Assembly (NCBI GenBank): GCA_027076405.1
Contig: JALTJN010000362.1
Coordinates: 62,001 to 126,000, forward strand
Direction of reading: 5' to 3'
Source: Chromatiales bacterium
GTDB lineage: Bacteria; Pseudomonadota; Gammaproteobacteria; UBA6429
Length of the DNA stretch: 64,000 nt
The translations under genes and the position numbers were made by a program. The number at the start of each line of letters is the position of its first letter. The stretch's first letter is position 1. This document shows positions 10,063 through 17,562 of the stretch, one piece after another. The notes beneath the pieces are model-generated. The model saw only the letters and a program-made list of their open reading frames with translations, ran no database searches and had not been told where the DNA came from.

Positions 10063-10063
10063 T

Positions 10064-11113
10064 TTATTTCCCCCCTTTTAATTTTGTTGCTGAATAAGAA
10101 AATATATCGCGTAGATAGGGATAAATTTCAAATAATGAAATAATAAAAGCCATAACTACTGCGATGGAAAGTGGCCAGTAATATAACGCCGTTATCGGTC
10201 TAAAGCTTTGAGACTCTTTTTCAGTTGGTTCTAATTTGTTAAGTAAAGAATATATTTTTTTTAATTCATCGGTATCTCTGGCTCTAAAATAACGGCCGCC
10301 TGTTTTATCTGCGATAGCCTTGAGTGTTTTCTCATCAAGGTCGGCAGAAGGATTTATTCTTTGTGCACCAAAAAAAGACTGGCGAATCATTTCATCTGCA
10401 CCAATACCAATGGTATAAATTTTTAAATGGTTAGTTGCGGCTAGTTCAGCTGCTTTAATCGGTGTAATTTCACCTGCTGTATTTGCGCCATCAGTCAGTA
10501 AAATTAGAACACGGCTTTGCGTATTGTCTGATTCCGGATTATCCAGATTAACCAGACGTTTTATGGCCAGGCCAATGGCATCACCAATCGCTGTTTCCTG
10601 TCCGGCCAGTCCGATGGCCGCTTCTTGCAAAAAAGTATTGACCGTTTTTCTGTCAAAGGTCAGCGGGGTTTGCAAATAAGCTTGTCGTCCAAATAAGATT
10701 AAACCTATTCGATCACCCTGACGCGAGTTTATAAATTTCGAGGCAACATATTTTGTCGCCTGTAAGCGGTTAACGGTTCGCCCGTTAATTGTAAAATCTT
10801 CTACTTGCATTGAACCTGATAAATCAACTGCCATCATTAAATCGCGGCCACTTACAGGTAGCTCAACGGGTTCTCCCAGCCATTGTGGTCGTGTCGCCGC
10901 GAGAATGAGTAAACACCAGGCAAGCACTGCTAATAACATTAAAGGTGTGTTTTTCTTTGTTGTACTCTCTGTTGATATGCTGCCTTTAAAATCATCCATA
11001 AAAGGAATTCGCAATGCGGCGTCTTTTAAGCTGTTTTTAGCCGGCAACAGAAAACGAATTAATATAGGCAAGGGCAGAAGCACTGCTATCCATGGCCAGA
11101 TAAACTGGATCAT
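10064..11113 (-). CDS. batA: BatA-type VWA-domain membrane protein
   Basis: The 349-residue product has an N-terminal membrane region (about 5-25 and 57-75), a von Willebrand A domain with a complete MIDAS (DLSGS, Asp97-Ser101, and the later TDGANTAGE loop), and a C-terminal membrane helix near residues 310-330 (YYWPLSIAVVMAFIISLFEI). VWA domains with MIDAS bind protein partners through a divalent metal. In this operon the partner MoxR ATPase probably remodels or activates such complexes. The start codon directly abuts the stop of the DUF4381 gene, indicating tight co-translation. Confidence 0.9.
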   Translation of the reverse strand: MIQFIWPWIAVLLPLPILIRFLLPAKNSLKDAALRIPFMDDFKGSISTESTTKKNTPLMLLAVLAWCLLILAATRPQWLGEPVELPVSGRDLMMAVDLSGSMQVEDFTINGRTVNRLQATKYVASKFINSRQGDRIGLILFGRQAYLQTPLTFDRKTVNTFLQEAAIGLAGQETAIGDAIGLAIKRLVNLDNPESDNTQSRVLILLTDGANTAGEITPIKAAELAATNHLKIYTIGIGADEMIRQSFFGAQRINPSADLDEKTLKAIADKTGGRYFRARDTDELKKIYSLLNKLEPTEKESQSFRPITALYYWPLSIAVVMAFIISLFEIYPYLRDIFSYSATKLKGGK

Positions 11114-11608
11114 TTATTTAACCCTCGCAGGTTGTCTGGGCAAGTCGGATAACCAGTTTTGTACAGACTGAATAAGTTGTTCTGTATCAATAGTCACGTT
11201 TTTTTGATATGGCGCATTAAGCAGGCTTTGTTTTATCTCATCATTAAAGTGAATTTGTCCGCTGATATTATTGAGCGCCTTAACCCATTGCTCTCCGGTG
11301 AGTTGTGCAATTTCTTCACGACCACAATAGCTCATGGCTGTCTGGCGCAGAAATCGGGATGTTTCATTAATAAAATCCGAGTCGTCATGAGACCGGTTAT
11401 ATTTAGCGACAATATGTTTAAAAGTATTTTCTGCTACTTTTTTTAATGGTGTATAGGTTATGCGACGATATAATTTTGGTACGAATATAATCGCAACAAT
11501 AATCAGTGCGAGTAAAATCCACCAGCCTATTGCAGGTGGCCACCATGATACTGCATCAGGTAGATGTATATCTCGTAGGCTGGCAGGACTTTGATTAGGC
11601 AAATTCAT
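11114..11608 (-). CDS. DUF4381 membrane protein of the MoxR/Bat operon
   Basis: A 164-residue single-pass protein. The signature LRDIHLPDAVSWWPPAIGWWI at the N-terminus leads into a membrane helix (about 27-48) and a helical cytoplasmic domain. This is the DUF4381 pattern, always found between the DUF58 and VWA genes in these operons. Function unknown; a structural link between MoxR/DUF58 and the VWA proteins is an inference from context only. Confidence 0.87.
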   Translation of the reverse strand: MNLPNQSPASLRDIHLPDAVSWWPPAIGWWILLALIIVAIIFVPKLYRRITYTPLKKVAENTFKHIVAKYNRSHDDSDFINETSRFLRQTAMSYCGREEIAQLTGEQWVKALNNISGQIHFNDEIKQSLLNAPYQKNVTIDTEQLIQSVQNWLSDLPRQPARVK

Positions 11609-11618
11609 AAAACAATAT

Positions 11619-12584
11619 TTAAAATTTAGATCTTAAATTCAGACCTGTTTGTAGTGATTGAAGTAAAGGTTTATCGGTTGAAATATTAATATAAAAAATA
11701 CCCAGCTTAATGCACAGATCTTTCAGATACTGCTGGTGTGTATTGAAGCGCTGTTGGTATTGTGAGCGTAATTTAGAATTGTAAGTGTTGATAGTTAGTT
11801 CATTCTCACCGTCAGTAATTTTATAAAATCCAGCCGGAGGTAACTGCTGCTCAAGCGGATCATTTATAAAAAGCATGACTAAATCATTATGTTTTGACAG
11901 TTTGGCAAGGCTGGACTCAATTCTGGCATTTTCGTGGTCGTTCATATTTCGAAAATCAGAAATTAAAAATATCAAGCTACCCGGTTTAGCGACACGTCGT
12001 AGCCGGTTTAAAGCATGTTTGGCAGACTGACTTTCTATGACAGGATCAGTCATGGTATTGCGATTATTTTTGTCCCACGCGGAGTGTTTAGCCAGTTGTT
12101 GCAGAAAATGCAGGGTGGCAGATTTACCACGTTTAGGTCTTAACTCGGTATGTTGTTCTTCCGAAAAAATAAGACCGCCAAGACGATCATTATGTTGCGT
12201 ACTACTCCAGGCTAATAAGGCCGCCGCTTTGGCAGCGAGCACAGATTTAAACATGCCCCGGCTGGCAAAGAACATCGGCTTGCGCAGATCGACCCAGATT
12301 AATACCGGGCGTTCCCGCTCTTCACGAAAAAGTTTGGTATGTGTTTTTCCGCTTCGTGCTGTAACACGCCAGTCAATGCTGCGAATATCATCACCCGGCT
12401 GGTAAGGGCGAGCTTCATCAAACTCCATTCCACGCCCTTTAAAGGGTGAAATAAAATTTCCGCTTAATCGTGAAAGAATACGCTTTGATTTTAGCGGTAG
12501 TTGATGAGCTTGCTGGCTAAGTTTGATTAGCGTCTCAAGTTTTACGCGAATAATATCGTCGGCCTTGTTTGATGTAACTTCCAT
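11619..12584 (-). CDS. DUF58 domain protein
   Basis: A 321-residue cytoplasmic protein. It contains the DUF58 core around residues 45-100 (FKGRGMEFDEARPYQPGDD, then SIDWRVTARS) and a divergent VWA-like fold after it (VLIWVDLRKPMFF). DUF58 proteins nearly always follow a moxR gene and are thought to be MoxR clients. The gene starts 5 bases after moxR. A complete MIDAS is not seen in the VWA-like half, since DLRKP replaces DxSxS. Confidence 0.9.
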   Translation of the reverse strand: MEVTSNKADDIIRVKLETLIKLSQQAHQLPLKSKRILSRLSGNFISPFKGRGMEFDEARPYQPGDDIRSIDWRVTARSGKTHTKLFREERERPVLIWVDLRKPMFFASRGMFKSVLAAKAAALLAWSSTQHNDRLGGLIFSEEQHTELRPKRGKSATLHFLQQLAKHSAWDKNNRNTMTDPVIESQSAKHALNRLRRVAKPGSLIFLISDFRNMNDHENARIESSLAKLSKHNDLVMLFINDPLEQQLPPAGFYKITDGENELTINTYNSKLRSQYQQRFNTHQQYLKDLCIKLGIFYINISTDKPLLQSLQTGLNLRSKF

Positions 12585-12589
12585 AATTT

Positions 12590-13582
12590 TTAAGGTACCG
12601 CAATACGCGAAAGTAAAGTTTCAATAAATTTATCTTTAGTAATGCCTTCTGCTTCAGCTTCAAAACTTAAAATAATACGGTGACGTAATACATCGTGAAC
12701 CATTTCCTGAATGTCTTCCGGTGCAACGAAGTCGCGCCCGTTTAACCAGGCATGAGCCCGGGCACAACGATCTAACGCAATACTGGCGCGTGGGCTTGCA
12801 CCGTATTCAATCCAGCTGGCAAGATCGTCGCCATAGGATTTTGGCTCACGCGTTTTAGTTACTATTTCCAACAAATAGTCCTGCAGGTTTTCTGCCATGT
12901 GAATATCAAGCACTTGTTGTCGTGCCTTAAATATTGCCTGTTGCGGTATTGGAGTAATGGTTTTAGCAGGGGTATTTTCTTTTGATTTCGCTTCGTTTCG
13001 GGTCAAAGCCAAAATTTCTTTTTCTGCTTCAACATCGGGGTAGTCAACAAAAACATGTAATAAGAAACGGTCCAGTTGTGCTTCGGGTAGAGGATAAGTA
13101 CCTTCCTGCTCAATAGGATTTTGTGTTGCCATAACCAGAAACAGCTCAGGTAATGGGTAGGTTGTTGAGGCAACCGTGATTTGTCTTTCTGCCATGGCTT
13201 CAAGCAAGGCAGACTGAACTTTGGCAGGAGCACGGTTTATTTCGTCAGCCAGCACCAGATTATGAAATAAAGGGCCGCGCTGAAACTTAAAGCTGCCATC
13301 CTGTGGACGATAAATCTCCGTGCCGGTTAAATCTGCCGGTAATAAATCGGGGGTAAATTGGACACGTTGAAAATTCCCTTCAATCCCGTCACTCAATATT
13401 TTGATTGCGCGGGTCTTTGCCAGACCGGGAGCGCCTTCGACTAACAAGTGTCCGTCAGCCAGTAAAGCGATTAATAGTTTATTGACCAGATCCTGCTGGC
13501 CGATAATATTTTTATTGATATATTCTTTTAATATTTGAATAAGTTGCTGGGGCACACCTAATCCTCTTTTTAAATTAACCAT
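12590..13582 (-). CDS. MoxR-family AAA+ ATPase
   Basis: The 330-residue ATPase has Walker A GAPGLAKT (50-57), Walker B with LADEINRAPAKVQSALLEAM (sensor region and the typical MoxR pore loop), sensor 1 (MATQNPIEQEGTYPLPEAQLDRF) and an arginine-finger helical lid (ASPRASIALDR). MoxR proteins act as chaperones that insert cofactors or metals or mature VWA-containing complexes. It is the first gene of the six-gene leftward operon with DUF58, DUF4381, BatA, BatB-C and BatD, resembling the aerotolerance operons of other bacteria. Confidence 0.94.
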   Translation of the reverse strand: MVNLKRGLGVPQQLIQILKEYINKNIIGQQDLVNKLLIALLADGHLLVEGAPGLAKTRAIKILSDGIEGNFQRVQFTPDLLPADLTGTEIYRPQDGSFKFQRGPLFHNLVLADEINRAPAKVQSALLEAMAERQITVASTTYPLPELFLVMATQNPIEQEGTYPLPEAQLDRFLLHVFVDYPDVEAEKEILALTRNEAKSKENTPAKTITPIPQQAIFKARQQVLDIHMAENLQDYLLEIVTKTREPKSYGDDLASWIEYGASPRASIALDRCARAHAWLNGRDFVAPEDIQEMVHDVLRHRIILSFEAEAEGITKDKFIETLLSRIAVP

Positions 13583-13891
13583 TGTCAGTAATAGAGCATG
13601 ATATAAGTTTTACTCTATTGTATGGTTGTGACATTGAAGTACGGCTTTAGTTTGATAAAAATTTTAAAATTAGTTTCTTTCAGTTTTAATTGGGCCCGTT
13701 TTTTTATTTTTCAATAGCCGGGGTACGGCGGGTGACAGCGCCAATCTATTTGAGCCTGTTTATTCTACACCATACAACAATATTAAAGAGATAGCTGCGA
13801 TATGATGTATTTTTAAAATTTCTGTTAGTTAGAAATAACTTTGACTGACAATAAGTGTTAAAGTATTAAAAATAGTTTGCTGTGGATTAAT
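13583..13891. other. Divergent intergenic region moxR/ampG
   Basis: About 310 bases with no convincing gene. It holds the rightward promoter annotated separately at 13841-13869. The half next to moxR is AT-rich with a possible TTATAT box but no clear -35 element. A GC-rich stretch around 13718-13745 (GCCGGGGTACGGCGGGTGAC) stands out from its surroundings; I cannot assign it. Confidence 0.6.
13841..13869 (+). promoter_or_regulatory. Sigma-70-like promoter for the AmpG-like gene
   Basis: TTGACT (13841-13846) and TATTAA (13864-13869) are separated by exactly 17 bases. Transcription would begin near 13876, about 16 bases before the ATG at 13892. This argues against the upstream TTG at 13877 as the start codon. 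Confidence 0.6.
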
Positions 13892-15409
13892 ATGTCTTTA
13901 AAACTTAACATGAAGTCGGAAACAAGCTGGTCAGCTGCTTTTCATATTTATTTAAACCGTCGCGTTTTATCGATGTTATTTCTAGGGTTTTCTGCCGGTT
14001 TACCTTTATTCCTGATTTTTTCTACGCTCTCGCTCTGGTTAAGAGAGGCCGGAGTTGATCGCTCTGCGGTCACTTATTTTAGCTGGGCAGCATTAGCTTA
14101 TTCGTTCAAATTTATCTGGGCTCCGGTTATCGATAAACTTCCTTTGCCGTTATTGCATAATTTATTAGGTCGTCGTCGTAGCTGGTTACTGGTTACCCAG
14201 CTTGCTGTGATGATGGCAATAGTCTGGATGGCGATGATCAATCCGGCACAAGGTTTAAACGGAATGGCGTTTGCTGCTGTTCTTTTGGGCTTTTCTTCAG
14301 CAAGTCAGGACATTGTGATTGATGCCTACCGGATTGAAGCAGTTAAAAAACAATTACAGGCGGCCATGTCTGCCATGTATATAGCTGGTTATAGAATAGG
14401 TATGCTGGTTTCCGGTGCGGGCGGGCTTTATTTGGCCTCTTATTTTGGAACAGAAAATCAATACAGCTATGCCGCCTGGCAGACAACCTATTTAATCATG
14501 GCGGGAGTGATGTTGCTGGGCGTTGCTACAACCTTATTGATTAAAGAGCCCGAAATAAATTCAAAAGTGAATGCTTATTTGCATGATTTATCCGATTATT
14601 TACGCTTTTTTGTGATGTTTGTTGTTATGGTGGCCGCATTTATTTATGGCTATGATGTATTTAATTTTGGATTGGAAAACGGTTTCTTTAATGAAGCACT
14701 GCGTTTAATTATTTCACTTTTATTTTCTTTAGCTGGAATATATCTGCTGGTTATTTTTAATATTGTTAATCGAAAAATGGTTTATTCCACGTATATTGAA
14801 CCGGTAGCCGATTTCTTTAAGCGCTATGGCAAAGCCGCTATTTTATTATTATTGCTCGTCGGTTTGTATCGTATTTCAGATATCGTGCTCGGCGTTATTT
14901 CAAATGTGTTCTATCATGATTTGGGTTTCAGCAAAAATGAAATTGCCACTACGACAAAAGTGTTTGGCATTATTATGACACTATTAGGTGGTTTTCTCGG
15001 CGGACTAATGACCATGCGTTACGGTGTTATGCGTATTTTGTTGTTAGGCGCAGTTTTATCGGCACTCACCAATTTATTATTTATGTGGTTAGCACATAGC
15101 GGTAATGACATTGTGATATTAAGTGGCGTTATTGCCGCAGATAACCTTAGTGCAGGCTTAGCAAGTGCTGCCTTTATTGCTTATCTTTCCAGCTTAACCA
15201 GTATTTCATTTACCGCGGTTCAATATGCAATTTTGAGTTCGCTGATGACCTTGTTTCCCAAGTTGCTCGGAGGTTATTCGGGTAGCATGGTCAATGAATT
15301 AGGCTATTCCAACTTCTTTTTAATGACCACCTTAATCGGCTTGCCGGTTATTATTCTTATTTATTATTTAATGCGCCAGCAAAAAATCGTATGCGATGAC
15401 ATGTCATAA
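13892..15409 (+). CDS. AmpG-like MFS permease (muropeptide transporter family)
   Basis: A polytopic inner-membrane protein of 505 residues from the ATG at 13892. It carries the AmpG signatures LGFSAGLPLFLIFSTLSLWL near the start, FIWAPVIDKLP, the loop LLGRRRSWL, and SSASQDIVIDAYRIE. AmpG imports GlcNAc-anhydromuropeptides for cell-wall recycling. About 12 to 14 membrane segments are present. The ATG is preferred over TTG at 13877 because of the promoter spacing. The next membrane-protein gene begins 5 bases after the stop, suggesting co-transcription. Confidence 0.87.
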   Translation: MSLKLNMKSETSWSAAFHIYLNRRVLSMLFLGFSAGLPLFLIFSTLSLWLREAGVDRSAVTYFSWAALAYSFKFIWAPVIDKLPLPLLHNLLGRRRSWLLVTQLAVMMAIVWMAMINPAQGLNGMAFAAVLLGFSSASQDIVIDAYRIEAVKKQLQAAMSAMYIAGYRIGMLVSGAGGLYLASYFGTENQYSYAAWQTTYLIMAGVMLLGVATTLLIKEPEINSKVNAYLHDLSDYLRFFVMFVVMVAAFIYGYDVFNFGLENGFFNEALRLIISLLFSLAGIYLLVIFNIVNRKMVYSTYIEPVADFFKRYGKAAILLLLLVGLYRISDIVLGVISNVFYHDLGFSKNEIATTTKVFGIIMTLLGGFLGGLMTMRYGVMRILLLGAVLSALTNLLFMWLAHSGNDIVILSGVIAADNLSAGLASAAFIAYLSSLTSISFTAVQYAILSSLMTLFPKLLGGYSGSMVNELGYSNFFLMTTLIGLPVIILIYYLMRQQKIVCDDMS

Positions 15410-15414
15410 ATTTT

Positions 15415-16122
15415 ATGGGTATTGAAACATCTTACATTGCTGCTTTTTTAGTTGGTCTTCTTGGTGGAGTACATTGTGTTGGTATGTGTGGCGGGATTGT
15501 CGGTGCATTATGCCTGGGGTTAGAAGGCGGGCAAGGTGATATAAAAGCCAGATCGGCGCAGCAAGATTTTATAAAAACTTTTCCTTACTTGTTATCGTAT
15601 AACGCAGGTCGAATCAGTAGTTATACCTTTGCCGGAGTTTTAATGGGCGGCATTGGCTGGTTAGGACAACATTTGTTTACCCTGCATTCCATACAACAAA
15701 CACTCGAGTTACTGGCTGCAAGTTTTATGCTGGCGTTAGGTTTATATATTTCAGGCTGGTGGCAGGGCTTGGCAAAAATTGAACGTTGGGGCGGGAAGGT
15801 TGTTTGGAAACGGCTCGAACCTCTCGGTCGCCGCTTTATGCCGGTCACTTCTCATCGCCATGCTTTTTTATTGGGGCTAGTTTGGGGTTGGTTACCCTGT
15901 GGTTTGGTTTATAGCGTTATTATCTGGACTATTTCAACTCAAAGCCCGCTCGAAGGCGGACTATTGATGTTGAGTTTTGGTTTGGGGACTTTGCCCAATC
16001 TGTTGCTGATGGGCATATTTGCTTCAAGCCTGCGGCAATTTATTCAGCAGCCGTGGGTGAAGCAGGTTGCCGGTGTCATGATTATGCTTTTTGCCGGTGT
16101 GATGTTTTATCGAGGCTTTTAA
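15415..16122 (+). CDS. DsbD_2/TauE-like six-helix membrane protein
   Basis: The 235-residue inner-membrane protein has about six hydrophobic segments. It belongs to the family also called sulfite exporter TauE/SafE-like or cytochrome c biogenesis transmembrane (PF13386 type). Visible signatures are GLLGGVHCVGMCGGIVGAL (about 13-31), with a Cys-x3-Cys pair that could bind copper or act as a redox pair, and WGWLPCGLVYS (about 160-170). Relatives sit beside cbb3 oxidase assembly or copper genes; here there is no such neighbour, so function is open. It probably shares a transcript with the AmpG-like gene. Confidence 0.78.
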   Translation: MGIETSYIAAFLVGLLGGVHCVGMCGGIVGALCLGLEGGQGDIKARSAQQDFIKTFPYLLSYNAGRISSYTFAGVLMGGIGWLGQHLFTLHSIQQTLELLAASFMLALGLYISGWWQGLAKIERWGGKVVWKRLEPLGRRFMPVTSHRHAFLLGLVWGWLPCGLVYSVIIWTISTQSPLEGGLLMLSFGLGTLPNLLLMGIFASSLRQFIQQPWVKQVAGVMIMLFAGVMFYRGF

Positions 16123-16168
16123 ATTCAATAAACCGTAGGTTGCTGGCTAATAATTTTTACTCATGATA

Positions 16169-16291
16169 AGTGTTGGTAACACTGTAGGTCGGGCTTCAGC
16201 CCGACGCCAATGTTAAAAGATGAACCTATGTCGTTGATAAATGATGTGTTGTTTTAATTTGCCGCCGCGTCAGCCTGAAGGCTGACCTACA
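16169..16291. repeat. Pair of inverted REP-like palindromes (BIME-like)
   Basis: Two related palindromes face each other: TGTAGGTCGGGCTTCAGCCC with GAC following (16183-16205), and GTCAGCCTGAAGGCTGACC with TACA following (16269-16291). Read inverted, the second has the same TGTAGGTC-x-GC-TTC core. A further palindrome AGTGTTGGTAACACT (16169-16183) abuts the first. This is the layout of bacterial interspersed mosaic elements. It lies between convergent genes and can act as an mRNA end. No RAYT transposase is in the window. Confidence 0.8.
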
Positions 16292-16319
16292 TAAACCAGA
16301 TAAAGCTAGTGGGGTTTTC

Positions 16320-16898
16320 TTAGTTTGATTTTTTTACAAACTCGGTCAATATGACAATATGTTGACCGTCGACCTTTCCTTCAATTTGTTTTGCATTATC
16401 AGCAACCAGCGAAATTCTACGCACAGCCGTGCCTCGTTTCGCGGTAAAGTTTGCTCCTTTGACATTAAGATCTTTTGTTAGGGTGACGGTATCGCCTGCT
16501 TCAAGGACAGCACCATTACAATCTTTATGTACCACTTTGTCTTCATTGCTCTGCTCTTCGCCGGCTTTTGCCCACGCTAACGCATCATCATCCAGATAAA
16601 GCATGTCGAGCAAATCTTGTGGCCAGCCTTCACTACTTAAACGGCTTAACATGCGCCAGGCCATAATTTGCACCGCAGGTACCTGACTCCACATACTGTC
16701 ATTCAGGCAACGCCAGTGATTGGGATCCATTTTTTCCGGATCATTAATTTGAACTTTACAGGTCTGGCAAATCAGGATGCTTTGATCAGGACTACCATCA
16801 GATTCAGGCGGGACTTCATAGACGGCAAGATTTTCCGTGGCGCTACATAATTCACATTTGGATTCGCTACGGCTATGCAATTCTTTTTCTGTGCTCAT
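16320..16898 (-). CDS. PhnA-like zinc-ribbon protein
   Basis: The 192-residue cytoplasmic protein has a zinc-ribbon N-terminus (CELC ... CQTC, about residues 15-48) and a C-terminal SH3-like PhnA domain (VHKDCNGAVLEAGDTVTLTKDLNVKG, about 123-148, ending in IVILTEFVKK). It has a middle segment (about 55-110) longer than in E. coli YjdM/PhnA. Despite the name, these proteins have no proven phosphonate role. Monocistronic, with the REP pair beyond its 3' end. Confidence 0.86.
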   Translation of the reverse strand: MSTEKELHSRSESKCELCSATENLAVYEVPPESDGSPDQSILICQTCKVQINDPEKMDPNHWRCLNDSMWSQVPAVQIMAWRMLSRLSSEGWPQDLLDMLYLDDDALAWAKAGEEQSNEDKVVHKDCNGAVLEAGDTVTLTKDLNVKGANFTAKRGTAVRRISLVADNAKQIEGKVDGQHIVILTEFVKKSN

Positions 16899-16942
16899 TT
16901 GTGTATCTCAATATATTAAATGAGCATTATACAATAAATTAA

Positions 16943-16972
16943 TGTAGCCAGTCATTGGCATGACTGGCTACA
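16943..16972 (-). terminator. 12-bp perfect hairpin after the DUF4426 gene
   Basis: TGTAGCCAGTCA and TGACTGGCTACA pair perfectly around a 6-base loop. It sits 8 bases past the stop of the leftward DUF4426 gene, so it can end that transcript. The following tract is A/T-rich but has no long T run, so termination strength is uncertain. Confidence 0.6.
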
Positions 16973-16980
16973 TGATATTT

Positions 16981-17406
16981 TTAGTTAGTGTAAAACTCTT
17001 TTTTAAATTTAACGGTATGCGTTTTGTCAGAGCCGGTGGGTTTTACATTAATTTTAAAAGTAATGAGTTCTTTATTCGTTACCCTAAAAGTAGAAATGTA
17101 GTAAATCACATTTTCTTCTTTTATTTCTTTAAACTGCAGATGTTTTAACTGCGAGTTTAAATTAGTGCCGGTACCGGTTACTTTGGCTGTTATTCCTTTA
17201 CCTTTGTATTGCACAACAATATTCAGCATACCACGGTTTTTACTGCGTTTTATTTTATAGGCGCGAGCAACCTCGGGTAATAAAATATCAGTGGGTAAAG
17301 CCGTATGATGAATAACGTAATCGCCAAACTTTGACACGTTCTCTGCATTGCTACTAAACGGCAAACTTAAAAGTAGAGCTAAACTTAAAAAACGAGATAA
17401 AGTCAT
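16981..17406 (-). CDS. DUF4426 periplasmic protein
   Basis: A 141-residue protein with a signal peptide (cleavage near SNA-E, residue 22). The mature part has the DUF4426 pattern: FGDYVIHHTALPTDILLPEVARAY, then NIVVQ, then a beta-rich C-terminus. In Pseudomonas the homologue lies with metX-metW and rdgB close to proC and pilT. Here the met genes are missing and a dynamin-like gene takes their place. Function unknown. Confidence 0.88.
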   Translation of the reverse strand: MTLSRFLSLALLLSLPFSSNAENVSKFGDYVIHHTALPTDILLPEVARAYKIKRSKNRGMLNIVVQYKGKGITAKVTGTGTNLNSQLKHLQFKEIKEENVIYYISTFRVTNKELITFKINVKPTGSDKTHTVKFKKEFYTN

Positions 17407-17418
17407 AGTGTTACTCCT

Positions 17419-17494
17419 TGTTATTGTATATCTATAAATATAGACAATAACACGAGCATTTGCTCTCTTGACAGAACTATTAATTCAATAGTTC
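17419..17494. promoter_or_regulatory. Two palindromes upstream of the DUF4426 gene
   Basis: TGTTATTGT (17419-17427) pairs with ACAATAACA (17444-17452), and inside it CTATA pairs with TATAG. A second site, GAACTATT-aattc-AATAGTTC (17474-17494), is a perfect 8-bp inverted repeat. Both lie within 90 bases of the DUF4426 start, so they may be an mRNA leader structure and an operator. Confidence 0.4.
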
Positions 17495-17508
17495 TACAAT
17501 TAATAAGC

Positions 17509-17532
17509 GAAAAGGCCTGTCATAAAGACAGG
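17509..17532 (-). terminator. Intrinsic terminator of the dynamin-like gene
   Basis: Read leftward, CCTGTC-TTTAT-GACAGG is followed by CCTTTTC. It begins about 30 bases past the dynamin-like stop codon. The stem is 6 bp with a 5-base loop. Confidence 0.7.
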
Positions 17533-17562
17533 TATTTGTAAGGTTATTCTGTAAAAGTAGAT

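Noticed and set aside
13718..13745. GC-rich stretch between moxR and the AmpG-like gene as a possible REP or structured RNA
   Set aside because: No clear palindrome or match to the REP sequences seen at 16.2 kb.
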